Assembly: GCA_008638375.1 (NCBI GenBank)
Contig: CM018041.1
Coordinates: 13,066,552 to 13,130,551, forward strand
Reading direction: 5' to 3'
Source of the DNA: Nyssa sinensis
Lineage: Eukaryota > Streptophyta > Magnoliopsida > Cornales > Nyssaceae
DNA length: 64,000 bases
The position numbers and the translations under genes are program-made. The notes under the pieces are model-generated. The model was not told the DNA's origin and searched no databases. It was given only the letters and a program-made list of their open reading frames with translations. Positions 12,401 through 24,814 of the stretch are shown here, in pieces. How positions within the stretch are numbered: position 1 is the stretch's first letter; every line of letters begins with the position of its first letter.

Positions 12401-14737
12401 TCAGTTCATGTAAGTCTATTTTATCATTTGTGAGGTGGGTGATGGGGTTTCAGGGTTGGTATGCTGATATCCAGCATTTTGATCTGTTAAAACCCAAAAA
12501 TGGGCCTTTTTAGAGTAGAAACTCATAAAAGTTTCAAACTAGGCATCCAAACCAAGTGCCGTAAGTTCGTGAAAGTCTAATTTATCATTTCTGAGGTGTG
12601 TGATTGGGGTTTGAGGTCGGTAGGCCGATATTTGGCATTTTGGTCCGGTAAAACCCCAAAAAGATGCATTTTAGAGCAAAACGTTACACAAGTTTGAAAC
12701 CGATGATCCGAACTAAGTGCCATAATTTTGTGCAAGTCTATTTTATCATTTTTTAAGGTCGGTGATGGGGTTTCATGGTCGGTAGGCCGATATCCAGTAT
12801 TTTGGTTAGTCAAAACTCCAAAATAGGCCTTTTCAGACTAAAAACTCTCAAAAGTTTCAAACCTGGCATTCGAACCAAGTGGCAAAATTTTGTATTAGTC
12901 TATTTTATCTGACATTTTGGTCCGTCAAAACCCCAAAATAGGCCTTTTCGTAGCAGAGACTCCCAAAAGTTTCAAACTAAGCATCCGAACCGAGTGCCAT
13001 AAGTTTGTGCTAGTCTATTTTATCATTTGTGAGGTGTGTAATGGGGTGTCGGGGTCGATAGGTCGATATCCAACATTTTGGTCCGTCAAAACCCCAAAAA
13101 GAGGCATTTTGGAGCAAAAAGTTACAAAGTTTGAAACCAGTGATTTGAATCGTGTCGTAATTTGTGCAAGTCTATTTTATCATTTTTAAGGTGGGTGATG
13201 GGGTTTTAGGGTTGGTAGGCTGATATTCGGCATTTTGGTCTGTCAAAACCCCAAAATAGGCCTTTTCAGAGTAGAAACTAGCGAAAGTTTCAAACCAGGC
13301 ATCCGAATCGAGTTCCGTAAGTTTTTGCAAGTTTATTTTATCATTTTTGAGGTGTGTGATGGGGTTTCGGGGTAGGTAGGCCGATATCCGACATTTTGGT
13401 CTGTCAAAACCTTAAAAAGAGGCATTTTAGATGCTAAGGTTACACAAGTTTGAAACCGGTGATCCAAACCAAGTGCCGTAAGTTTGTGCAAGTCTATTTT
13501 ATCATTTTTAAGGTGGGTAATGGGGTTTTAGGGTCGGTAGGCTGATATCCGGCTTTTGGTCTGTCAAATCCCAAAATGGGCCTTTTTGGAGCAGAAACTC
13601 GTAAAAGTTTCAAACCAGATATTCGAACCGAGTGCTGTAAGTTCATGCAAGTTTATTTTATCATTTTTGAGGTGTTTCATGAGATTTCGGGGTTGGTAGG
13701 CCGATATCCGGCATTTTGGTCTGTCAAAAACCCAAAAAAGAGGCATTTTAGAAGGTAAAGTTACACAAGTTTGAAACTGGTGATCCGAACCGAGTGTTGT
13801 AAGTTTGTGCAAGTATATTTTATCAATTGTGAGGTGGGTGATTGGATATCAAGGTTGGTAGGCCGATATCCGGCATTTTGATTTGTCAAAACCCGAAAAT
13901 GGGCTTTTTTAGAGCAGAAACTCGCAAAAGTTTCAAACCGGGCATCCGAACCGAGTGTCGTAAGTTCATGCAAGTCTATTTTATCATTTGTGAGTGTGTG
14001 ATGGGGTTTCGGGGTCGGTAGGCCGATATCCAGCATTTTGGTCCATCAAAACCCCAAAATGAGGCATTTTAGAGTGAAAAGTTACATAAGTTTGAAACTG
14101 GTGATTTGAATCGAGTGCCATAAGTTTTTGTAACTCTATTTTATCATTTGTGAGGTTGGTGATGGGGTTTCAGGGTTGGTAGGCCGATATCCGATATTTT
14201 GGTCCGTCAAAACTCCAAAATGGGCCTTTTTATAACAGAAACTCGCAGAAGTTTCAAACTGGGCATCCGAACAGAGTGCCGTAAGTTCGTGCAAGTCTAA
14301 TTTATCATTTTTTAGGTGTGTGATGGGGTTTCAGGGTCGGTTGGCCGATATCCGGCATTTTGGTCGTTTAAACTCATAAAAAGAGGCATTTTAGAGCGAA
14401 AAGTTACACAAGTTTGAAACCGGTGATCTGAACCAAGTGCCGTAAGTTTATACAAGTTTATTTTATCATTTTTGAGTTGGGTGATGGGGTTTTTGGATTG
14501 GTAGGCCGATATCTGACATTTTGGTATGTCAAAACTCTAAAATGGGCCTTTTTAGAGCATAAACTCGCAAAAGTTTCAAATTGGGCATCCGAACCTAGTG
14601 CTGTAAGTTCGTGCAAGTCTATTTTATCATTTTTGAGGAGTGTGATGGGGTGTCGGAGTCTGTAGGCTGATATCCGGCATTTTGGTCCATCAAAACCCCA
14701 AAAAGAGGCATTTTAGAGCGAAAAGTTACACAAGTTT
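6455..14737. repeat. Satellite array, ~161-bp monomers in A/B dimers
   Basis: About 51 head-to-tail monomers (length divided by unit). Successive GCCGTAAGTT landmarks fall at 6841, 7001, 7164, 7325 and 7486, spacing 160-163 bp. Two monomer types alternate. A has CAAAATGGGCCTTTTTGGAG with AGAAACTCGCAAAAGTTTC. B has AAAAAGAGGCATTTTAGAGC with AAAAGTTACACAAGTTTG. The ABAB order gives a ~322-bp higher-order unit. It breaks in a few places: extra B-like monomers near 10405-10562 and 10890-11215, adjacent A monomers near 11690-11855, and shortened units near 9485 and 12895. The short repeated ORFs on both strands merely follow the repeat and are not genes. The right edge is broken by a truncated LTR. 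Confidence 0.95.
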
Positions 14738-16643
14738 AAAAAATATTTCCTATTGGTGCAGAAACTCATTTGAACTAAATCGGGGTCCAAACAGTTAGGA
14801 AATGATCACAAAAAATGAAAAACGGAACTTGGCTAGAAAGTCGGCCAGAACTGATAATCTCCCTATTCGTTAAGTTAGAGAGGTTTATATGGGAAACCGA
14901 AGGTAGAATAGTGATCTTCATAGAAATTAGAAAAGAATAGCATTAAAAAAGGGTGAAAAACAAACCGAAAAAAGGGTGCTGTCGTTGGAGAAGACGACAG
15001 AACCCTAGTAAACCCTCACCGAAATATCGAAGAAAATGACTGGAATATCAAGGCGTCTATCGGGTCAAAGTTAAAAATCGGTTTGGATCGGTTGGGTCGG
15101 GACCTGACTAGGAATGAAAGGGGCAAATGATACTACATCGTTTTAGGTTTAAAAGAATTTTAATTTAAAAGTGAATTTGGCTTGTTTAGCTATAAAGATA
15201 GGAAACTTGAAATTGGGTTTGGGTTTAACCGAACCGTGGATAAGATAGACGGAGTGGATATCTTATTCCGGTTCTTGGAGGTGTACTGAACCGGTTGGTT
15301 CAGTGAAGGATCAGACCGGTTTAGGGTTTTTGACCGTGAATCCACTGGTTTAGAACTAGACTTAGGGAAATTTTATTTTGACACCAGAAAGTTTAGGAAA
15401 TTCCACTAAGGCCCAAACAGAAAAATTAATAAAATATAAATTTTTACAAAAATACCCCTAAATCAAAAATGGGTCAAACGAAGTCCAAACGAGGCAAGTG
15501 AATAGTCAATTTTTATTATCTCAAACATTCTAAGTTCGATAGTAAGGTCCATTTCATGAGACAGGGTCCCAAAAAATAAAATACCCGTAAAAATACAAAA
15601 TGACCATTTTGCCCTTTTTAGTGCAAAAGTCCAAACGAAATTTCGCGAAAGCATAAACCAACTTTCTTCGGCGTTCCGGACTCAATGTTAAAGTCTAAAT
15701 TAATATTAGAGATACTTAAAATAACAAAACATAAAATTTGATGAATATCATCAATTCTGAGACGGATCTATTGATATATAGGGGACTCGACAGAAAAGGG
15801 CAACCTCACGGGATACTGATTTAAGAACGCATATTTAGAGGTAAGTAAATTCCCTTTCTCTTCCATGTGGTATTTCCAAGCCAAGTCATTCTAATTTATT
15901 GCCAAATTTGTATTCATGAACACACCAGATATTCTTGTTTTCCACTATGTGATATTGATCTATCTTGTGGACATTGATTGACTGTTATATCATTATTATT
16001 GCGTTGAACCATGCCCTGAAGGGCCTACTGTTATATCTTTCACTGTATACATTATATTCCATTTCTATATTCTGTAGAATCACATATGATTATGACATGT
16101 TTATAAACCGGATTTGTGCTCAGACACAGTATCCATCTGATGCTTTCTGATACACTGGAGACCTACGGGTCAAGTCCGTGAACGGACATATAGAAATACA
16201 TTGGAATTCACTGGGGGTATGCCGGGTCCCAAAGGACCGAGGGTGTGCTAAGCACTAACACAGAACAAAGGCATCTCTTATATAATCAATATGACTACGA
16301 TTGTTGATCGACATTACTCTTCGTGATTTTTCTTGTACTGAGTGAATACCTCTTATTGATTTGATTGTGATCGGTTTATTGCGGCAGTATCTTCCTTACG
16401 GTTACATTTTTATTAAAAGATTCATGTTGACATCATATCTATTACTCCTGATTGTATATTGTATTCACTTGTCCATTGGCCATCATGGCAACTGTTCTCA
16501 TTGGCTATTCAACATCTCTTTCTTATGATTGGCTATCGTATTTTTACTCACAAGTTCATATTCTTTTATGATCACCAATACCAGTGTCGGATATCTGTTT
16601 TTACTTGCTGAGCTTTTGTAGCTTATTCCACCTTACTCACCAC
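14738..16643 (+). mobile_element. Truncated long LTR (family L, copy h), left part
   Basis: The satellite stops inside a B monomer at 14737 and LTR-like sequence begins without a TG start, so the 5' end of the LTR is lost. The block at 15460-15700 (AAATACCCCTAAATC, AACATTCTAAGTTCG, GCGTTCCGGACTCAATG) parallels the opening of LTR copy a, placing it in the same family and orientation. It is interrupted at 16643 by CACTA-2 and resumes at 25312. Together the two parts are about 2.26 kb, against 3-4 kb for intact relatives. The ORFs inside (15463-15654, 15965-16150) are not supported as genes. Confidence 0.7.
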
Positions 16644-17050
16644 CACTACAACAAAAGGCACTATTTGCGACCCACGCGTGCGTCGCTAATAGTGGCCTTG
16701 AGCGTCGCGAAAGGTCTTTTGCGACGCACAAACGTGCGTCGCTAAGGCGTCACAAATAGTGGCTTCGCTAATAGTATTAGCGACGCACATCCCTTTGTGT
16801 GTCGCTAAAAATTGGGTATGCGAGTCGCAAAAACTACACAAGGACACACCGAGCGTCGCTAAAAGTCAGCATTAGCGACGCTCAGTGTGGGCGTCACTAA
16901 AAGTCATTATTAGCGACGCACACAGAGCGTCGCTAATAGTAGTCTTTTGTGACGCTCAGTGTGCGTCGGTAATAATGATTTTTAGCAATGCCCACATTGA
17001 GCGTCGCTAATGGTGACTTTTAGCAACGCTCAGTGCACGTCGCTAATAGT
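16644..17050. repeat. CACTA-2 left subterminal repeat region
   Basis: Dense array of TTAGCGACGC / GCGTCGCTAA motifs in alternating orientation, with a poly-T/poly-A stretch after 17050. The following unique block (17060-17200, beginning CATATTTGCTTTGTTTTC) is nearly identical to 53505-53640 in CACTA-3. In En/Spm elements such motifs are binding sites for the TnpA-type protein and are required in cis. Confidence 0.88.
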
Positions 17051-17480
17051 TTTTTTTTTTTTTAAAAAAAAAAACCCATATTTGCTTTGTTTTCTTTGTT
17101 GTTTCATTCCTGTTTAAACCTGTATCAATCATCCATCCCGATATACAATAAAATCGAAGCATTCTGAAATGAATATATTAAAAAAGAAAAATTAACAATT
17201 GTCTCCAAAAAATGTACATTTATAAAAGTACAATTTAACAATAAATAGAAAAATTAAAAATTGTCTTCAAAAATGTAACTACACATGTCCATGAAAAGAA
17301 AAAAAAAACAAATAAAAATAACAAGTTCGGATGCAAAACATAAGTATGGCACGGCAATAATCCCGATCAATCTGAAATAAAGATCAAATGATATATATTA
17401 GAACAATTATTAAATATATATGAACGTAGAATGTGAATAATTTTTTTTTTTTTGCATGCATCAATAGTAAGAACGTCATA

Positions 17481-19328
17481 AAGTAGCATAAGTCTCTTTA
17501 TCATTTTTGAGGTGTGTGATGGGGTTTCGGTGTATTTAGGCCGATATCCGGCATTTTGGTCTGTCAAAACCCCAAAATGGGCCTTTTTATAGCTGAAACT
17601 TGCATAAGTTTCAAACCGGGAATCCGAACCAAGTGCCATAAGTTTTTACAAGTTTATTTTATCATTTTTGAGGTATGTGATGGGGTTTCGGTGTATTTAG
17701 GCCGATATCCTGCATTTCGGTCTGTCAAAACTCCAAAATGGGCATTTTTGGAGCTGAAACTTGCATAAGTTTCAAACCGGGCATCCGAACCGAGTGCCGT
17801 AAGTTCGTGCAAGTTTATTTTATCATTTTTGAGGTGTGTGATGGGGTTTCAGTGTATTTAGGCCAATATCCAGAATTTTGGTCTGTCAAAACTCTAAAAT
17901 GGGCCTTTTGAGAGCTGAACTTGCATAAGTTTCAAACCGGGCATCCGAACTGAGTGCCATAAGTTCATGCAAGTTTATTTTATCATTTTTGAGGTGTGTG
18001 ATGGGGTTTTGGTATAGTTAGGCCGATATCCTACATTTTGGTCTGTTAAAACTCCAAAATGGGCCTTTTTGGAGTTGAAACTTGCATAAGTTTCAAAATG
18101 GGCATCCGAACCGAGTGTCGTAAGTTTGTGCAAGTTTATTTTATCATTTTTGAGGTGTGTGATGGGGTTTTGATGTAGTTAGGCCGATATCTGGCATTTT
18201 GGTCTGTCAAAACCCTAAAATGGGGCCTTTTTGGAGCTAAAACTTGTATAAGTTTCAAACCGGGCATCTGAAGTGAGTGACGTAAGTTTGTGAAAGTTTA
18301 TTTTATCATTTTTGAGGTGTGTGATGGGGTTTCGGTATATTTAGGCCGATATCCGGCATTTTGGTTAGTCAAAACCCTAAAATGGGCCTTTTTGGAGCTG
18401 AAACTTGCATAAGTTTCAAACCGGGCATCCGAACCGAGTGTTGTAAGTTTGTGCAAGTTTATTTTATCATTTTATCACTTTTGATGTTTTTGATGGGGTT
18501 TTGGTGTATTTAGGCCGATATCCGGCATTTTGGTCTGTCAAAACCCCAAAATGGGTCTTTTTAGAGCTGAAACTTGTATAAGTTTCAAACCGAGCATCTG
18601 AACCGAGTGCCGTAAGTTTGTGCAAGTTTATTTTATCATTTTTGAGGTGCGTGATGGGGTTTCAGTGTTTTTAGGCTGATATCCAGAATTTTGGTCTGTC
18701 AAAACCCCAAAATGGGCCTTTTTGAAGCTGAAACTTGCATAAGTTTCAAACCGGGCATCCGAACCGAGTGCCGTGAGTTCGTGCAAGTTTATTTTATCAT
18801 TTTTGAGGTGTTTGATGGGGTTTTAGTGTAGTTAGGCCGATATCCTGCATTTTGGTTTGTCAAAACTCCAAAATGGGCCTTTTTGGAGCTGAAACTTGCA
18901 TAAGCTTCAAACTGGGAATCCGAACCAAGTGCCGTAAGTTCGTGCAAGTTTATTTTATCATTTTTGAGGTTTCTGATGGGGTTTTGGTGTATTTAGGCCG
19001 ATATCCTGCATTTTGGTCTGTCAAAACTCCAAAATGGGCCTTTTTAGAGCTGAAACTTGCATAAGTTTCAAACCGGGCATCCGAACCGAGTGTCGTAAGT
19101 TCGTGCAAGTTTATTTTATCATTTTTGAGGTGTGTGATAGGGTTTCAGTGTAGTTAGGCCGATATCCTGTATTTTGGTCTGTCAAAACCACAAAATGGAC
19201 CTTTTTGGAGCTGAAACTTGCATAAGTTTCAAACCGGGCATCCGAACCGAGTGCCGTAAGTTCGTGCAAGTTTATTTTATCATTTTTGAGGTGTGTGATG
19301 GGGTTTTGGTGTATTTAGGCTGATATCC
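17481..19328. repeat. Type-C satellite inside CACTA-2 (left part)
   Basis: About 11.5 monomers of ~160 bp related to type A of the large array but forming their own group: GGAGCTGAAACTTGCATAAG in place of GGAGCAGAAACTCGCAAAAG, and GTGTATTTAGGCCGATATCC in place of GGTCGGTAGGCCGATATCC. No B monomers occur, so there is no dimeric order. The array is cut at 19328 by a solo LTR and continues at 22404. Confidence 0.92.
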
Positions 19329-22300
19329 TGTCACGCCCCAAATTCCAGCGAACCCGAGGCGTGAGTAATGAGACAAAAAGAAATAAAGAAATAAAATAAT
19401 AACGAAATGAAAGATAACAATGACATTCTCATACATTCCGTACACAATTCTAATACATACATAAAGTCTGGTCCGTTGGTTCACAACATTCAAAATGAAA
19501 TACAGTCTCGGGCTTATGCCCTTACATAATATCACGAGCGCCCATCGGGCCCAATATAATCCTCAATCAGACCATCTCTATATCCCGCACAGCTGGAACA
19601 TCATCTGAAATGTTTGCCCCACTAAAGGGGTCAGCTCAACATGCTGGTACAATATAATGCTAATGCAAGAAACAAAACTAAGGTCGTGGCATGTGCGAGT
19701 GTACAGTTATTTCTATATGGCATTTTATATCATAATGACAGTATATGAACAGTATGCAGTACATGAGCAAGATGCGTGACACACCCATGCAACTCTATGC
19801 CACTCATGTCTCATGATACGGTCATTCTCCGCTGGCATGAGTACCGCCACTTATGTCTCGCTTCACGGTCCGGAATCCGTCAGGCTCGCAAGTACCTAAT
19901 GGCCGATTTTGGGTTTTTCACCACAGGATCTGCACCCTCATAATGCAAAGCACCAAGTGCTTACCCACGCCATGCCCAAGGAATCACACCATGCCAATAT
20001 GCTCTAATCTCATCATGTCATAATATAATCCCAATGATACATTTCAGTCATACATAAAATATGCCTTCAAGTGTACGATTCATAACATCGACAGTTCTTC
20101 AAGCAGATAATTCACACACCACGTTAATATATGCGATATACTCATAATCATCATTCAACTAAACAAGATAGCACATAGCACGTAAACATGTGAACACTAG
20201 GGCAAACATGTGAACAATTTACACAGCAAAGCAAGTATTCCTAATCTCAATTCTATTTCTTACTTAGCACAATATATCGTACCTGGTAATCGATCTCAAA
20301 CCAGAAAGGTATACTCGTAGTCAAGTGAAACCACCGTAAGAACACTGAAGGTCAGGTCACCTTCTCTTTGCCTTTCCGTGTCCCTAAAATTCATAACATG
20401 AAACTCAGTTTAATCGTCACTTGAATTATGCTATTCATCAAATTTTACGTCTTTATCTTATAAGCTTCTACTTTGCTAAATTAAACTCTACTGTTGAATC
20501 CGGGACGTTGAAGAAAATACGTTTAGGCTTTCGTAGAATTCAATTTGGGCATCTGGGTCAAAAAGGGCAAAACAGTCATTTTGTACTTTACACGGGTCCT
20601 TACATTTCGTGATCTCTTTTCACAAATCGGACTCCACGGTTGAGTCCGGAATGTTCGAGATAATAAAATTTCACTAGTTGTTTACCTAATTCGGAATTCG
20701 TTTGATTGTATTTCAATTCAGGGGTATTTTGGTAATTTTTACACGTTGCTACGTGTCTTTTATTTTTCGGGACCCCGTCTCGTAAAACGGACCTCACCAT
20801 TGGTCTCAGAATGGTCGAGATAGTCAAAATACACCTATGACTTGTCCCATTTGGACTCCGGGATGTTTTTGAATATTTAATTAATTAAATTAATTTAATT
20901 AAATAATTAATTAATTAATTTAATTAATATTTTATTAATATTTTAATCAGGTGGGTCAAAGTGTAATTTCTAATAGTTGGGGGGGTTAATTCGTAATTTC
21001 TGAAAGTTCAAGTTAAGGTTCAAATTCAAAAGGTTCAAATCCAAAGGGTTCAAATTCCAATAAAAGGTTCAAATTAAAACTAGTTTAATTTGTTATCCTA
21101 AATCAGGTTAACCAAACAGGGTTTATCCAGAACAGGGATAGGATATCCCTGTTCCTATTTCAATTTAAAATTTTCAATTTCATACATCCGTTGCCAAACA
21201 CTCCCACTCTCCTTTTAATTTAAAACAAGGGGGTGACACGTGGCAGGGGCGGTTCGGCCCAAGCCCGACCCGACCCGAACCAACCCGACCCAAGCCCAGA
21301 TGAGCCCCCCTTCGTCCCCGATTTTCCGGTGATGGGCCATTAGGGTTCCGGCGCCTTCTCCGGCGCCGGCGACCATTTTCCGGTGACTTCTTAGGGTTTT
21401 CAAAATGTGATTTTTTTCCATTTTCCCAGTAGATTCCATATTTAAAGTTAGTTTTGGCTCCCACCCATTGGATTTTCACGAAATAGAGGGTCAAACCCTC
21501 GGTCAACATTCCGGCCAACTCCATTTCTCCATTTTCTTGATAGTTTGGTCACGGTTTTTCTACCAATTTCATTCCAAATGACTTCTGCATCTCCTAGGTT
21601 CCATTTCCTATCATCTAAAGTAAGTTTCACACATAAAATCACAAGACCCATCTCTTAAAACCGTGACCTGCAACTGGGGAGTTCTCCCTCTCCCCTTAAC
21701 CATTTTAACTAGTTCTTCTTGCTTTATTTTCCATTTCATTCCCTCTACAAGTCCCTACCATTAAATTAAAGTAGCATGCTTTAAAAAAATTGAAACAGAA
21801 GAAGATTACTCATGGTTTTTCTGTTGCTTCTCTCTCTAGCCGACCTCTTTTTCTCTCTCCTACTTCACCTCTGGTTCAAGCTCCTTGTTCTCTCTCTTTC
21901 TCTCAGTTCTCCTTCTTCTCTTCCTCTCTTTACTTTCCTTTCCCACTTAGCCGTGCATACAATGCATATATGACACACACACACACACTCTTCTCTCTCT
22001 TTCTCTTTCTCTCTCTCTAAGACCAACCTAACCATCTGACCAGACCTGCACCTCCCATGCCCTGAATTCCACTCATACACACAACATCAACCCATGCCCC
22101 TTTGAGTGTGCAACACTCAACACATGCACACACACGGCACACACACACACACACTGTTTTATATATATATATATACACTGTTTTATACATATATATATAT
22201 ACATATACATATATATATTTACATATTTAAATACACACTCATATGTACACACATATGCACACCAAACAATTTAATATATATATATATATATATACACATC

Positions 22301-22398
22301 CATCATAACAATAATAATAATAATAATAATAATAAAAATAATAACAACAACTTGAGAATTTTATTTATTTAAAAAAAAAAAATTTTCAGGTTGTTACA
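19329..22398 (-). mobile_element. Solo LTR (family L, copy b), TSD TATCC
   Basis: Complete 3,070-bp solo LTR on the minus strand. On the plus strand it begins TGTCACGCCCCAAATTCC and ends CAGGTTGTTACA. The 5-bp target duplication TATCC lies at 19324-19328 and 22399-22403, and removing the LTR rebuilds an intact satellite monomer across the junction (GATATCC joined to AGCATTTTGG). There is no internal retrotransposon sequence, so it arose by recombination between the two LTRs of a former element. The part nearest the LTR start (21830-22350) is rich in CT, CA, TA and AAT microsatellites. The class is inferred to be Ty3/gypsy from LTR length and ends only. Confidence 0.92.
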
Positions 22399-22617
22399 TA
22401 TCCAGCATTTTGGTTTGTCAAAACCCCAAAATGGGCCTTTTTGGTGCTGAAACTTGTATAAGTTTCAAACCGAGCATCCGAATCGAGTGTCGTAAGTTTG
22501 TGCAAGTTTATTTTATCACTTTTGAGGTGTGTGATGGGGTTTCGGTGTATTTAGGCCGATATCCGGCATTTTGGTCTGTCAAAACCCCAAAATGGGCCTT
22601 TTTGGAGCTGAAACTAT
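22399..22617. repeat. Type-C satellite inside CACTA-2 (right part)
   Basis: Continuation of the type-C array after the solo LTR, about 1.4 monomers, starting with the second copy of the TATCC duplication. It stops within a monomer at GGAGCTGAAACT (about 22613). Confidence 0.9.
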
Positions 22618-22701
22618 ATTAGAGTGTGTGAGTTACTATGAAATGTTGCTACATTAAGAAGAGAAAAGACACTTGGACTGACCACACACAAAAACACAAA
22701 T

Positions 22702-22742
<41 letters not shown>

Positions 22743-24814
22743 AAGAGAGAACATACAAGTTCTGTAAGGAAACCAGGCATCATGACCTTAAAGAAATGCG
22801 TGGAAATAAGAAGCTCCCTTTCCATTGGAGAAGAAGACATATTTTCACCTAGTTGGCAAGTATGACAGTCAAAACAAAGAAGAGACATCCTATCAGTGGT
22901 ATCGGAAATGAAATTTAATTGGTGACGACTTAGGATAAATTATAATGGCTATCTATCCACATACATGAAACACAAGAGGGGAAAAACACAGCCATGGAAA
23001 AACACATGTTGAATGAACACATACATGAAAAAAGGTCCAAATGCACACTACAACAATAGGCTAAAGACAAAATATGTGTTAAAAGTTATTATTTTTATAA
23101 TAGAAGTAGGGTTTTCATGTTAGAAAATTGAAATATTTTATTATTACATAAAACAATTGTCTTAAGGTAAGAATATAATAAAAGAAAAAAAAATACAATT
23201 TTTTTATTTATTTATAGATTTTCTATTTAATTTTAAGAATATTTAGCTTTGTTAATTAGCAATGTTACAATGAATTTGATTTCCTATTTAATTTCATGCA
23301 TCTTGTGTGTACAAGAGAGGGTGCTCTTTAAATCAAACCGGGCTATTGTTTCTTGTGGAGAGAGGAATTTAGTTTAGTATGTATAAGCTGTTCCAGAATA
23401 TCCTTTAACCAATGCATTAAAAAAAAAGCATTACTCTATAGTTATAAAAGAAGAGAAGTTCTTCTTTGATCCAGTAATCTCTTTGATTTTAGTAATATTT
23501 TCAAACTCACATATACATCACAAAATATTAAAATAAAAAAATTCGTCATATTATGTAACCAAACTCATGAAATACTCTCTAAAAGCAGAAATATTGAATC
23601 GTTTCTTATTCTCTACATTTTAGTTCTTATTTATTGTAAGTACTTTTCTATTCGGTATGCGTACTGTGATGAATTCAATGGGAGACAAGTGAGGTCATGG
23701 CCTCTTCAAAAATTTTAATATTATATTTTTTATTATTAATTTTATTAAAAAATTTTAATAAAATAGGATTTGGTCCTTCTTAATTTTTTTTAATATATTC
23801 GTATGAATGTTTTTGAATTTTAATACTTTTAACTTGGCCTCCCCTAATTAAATTTTTCGGATTAATTACTATACATATATATACACACACAAACGCACAT
23901 ATGAATACATACACATGCATATATAACTATAGAATGATCTATTGTATAATTTCTTATTCACTACTTTTTAAATTATTATTTGAAAAAAAATTTTGTGCTC
24001 CTTTTGTGTTTGGACAGCATTTCTATGGTGAAGATTAAGATTGTATATAATAAAAGTATATAAATTTAATTTTGATTAATAATATTTTTTTTTGATAAAA
24101 AACTAAATTTATTGATATAAACAAATTTATAAATTAGACATGAAGTTCAATCAAAGAAAAAGACTCTTAAAAAACTTAAAATTATACAAAAATAGTAAAA
24201 CAATATATAAAAATTTCTTTGAGGCATCAAATTAAAATTAAATTAAACGTAAGGTGTTAACTTTTAGATGTATAGGGGGTAAATAGACAAATTAAAAAGT
24301 TATATAAATCAAGGTTTTGTATTATTTATATATATATTGAGAAAAAATCAAAAGATATATATATATATATATATATATTGAGAAAAAAATCAAGTTAATC
24401 TTTTGAACTTTTTTTTTAATTTATAAAATTGAGAGAATTTTGATTATTAAATAAAATATCTGAATCATCCTTTGACCATTCAAAACATCAGAAAGAGTAA
24501 TTTTTAACATTCAGGAAATCAATTGATAGCATCACAAAACATTGAATTTGTTAGGACTGTGATCAGTAACAATCAAACTGGGGCACATATATGTGTGTGT
24601 GTGTGTGTGGATATATAGTGGATCCAGTGTTTGATCAGAAAGCAAATGAGCCATTTAGCAGTGACCATCCATCTACCCAAAATTATTTTAATCTTATTAG
24701 GTTTGCATTTTTTTCTAATGGAAATGAAATATGTGATTCAAACAAAAGCATCCTAGCTAGACTGGAGAAAAATCCAAGCACGCCAAAGCAACAATCGAAG
24801 CACAATGAAATAAA
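22618..24814. other. AT-rich interior of CACTA-2, no gene recognised
   Basis: Non-coding filler with TA runs (22709-22732, 24300-24380) and a GT run (24591-24608). A sequence CACTACAACAATAGG at 23046 resembles a CACTA terminus but has no subterminal motifs beside it. The ORFs at 22649-22888 and 24591-24848 show no recognisable domain. Confidence 0.5.

Noticed and set aside
6538..14665. Dozens of repeated 60-100 codon ORFs on both strands with related peptides (QNPKMGLF, KSFKPGIR)
   Set aside because: They recur with the satellite period on both strands, have no independent start signals and change with each monomer; they are translations of the repeat.
1227..19535. Similar peptides (MILCKGISPRLYFIL) at 1227-1424 (+) and 19272-19535 (-), suggesting a conserved gene
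   Set aside because: They are the same part of two LTR copies in opposite orientation; similarity is at DNA level and the frames do not extend beyond the LTR end.
1..22398. LTR copies a and b as the two ends of one retrotransposon
   Set aside because: They face opposite ways, and b has its own TATCC duplication, so each is an independent insertion.
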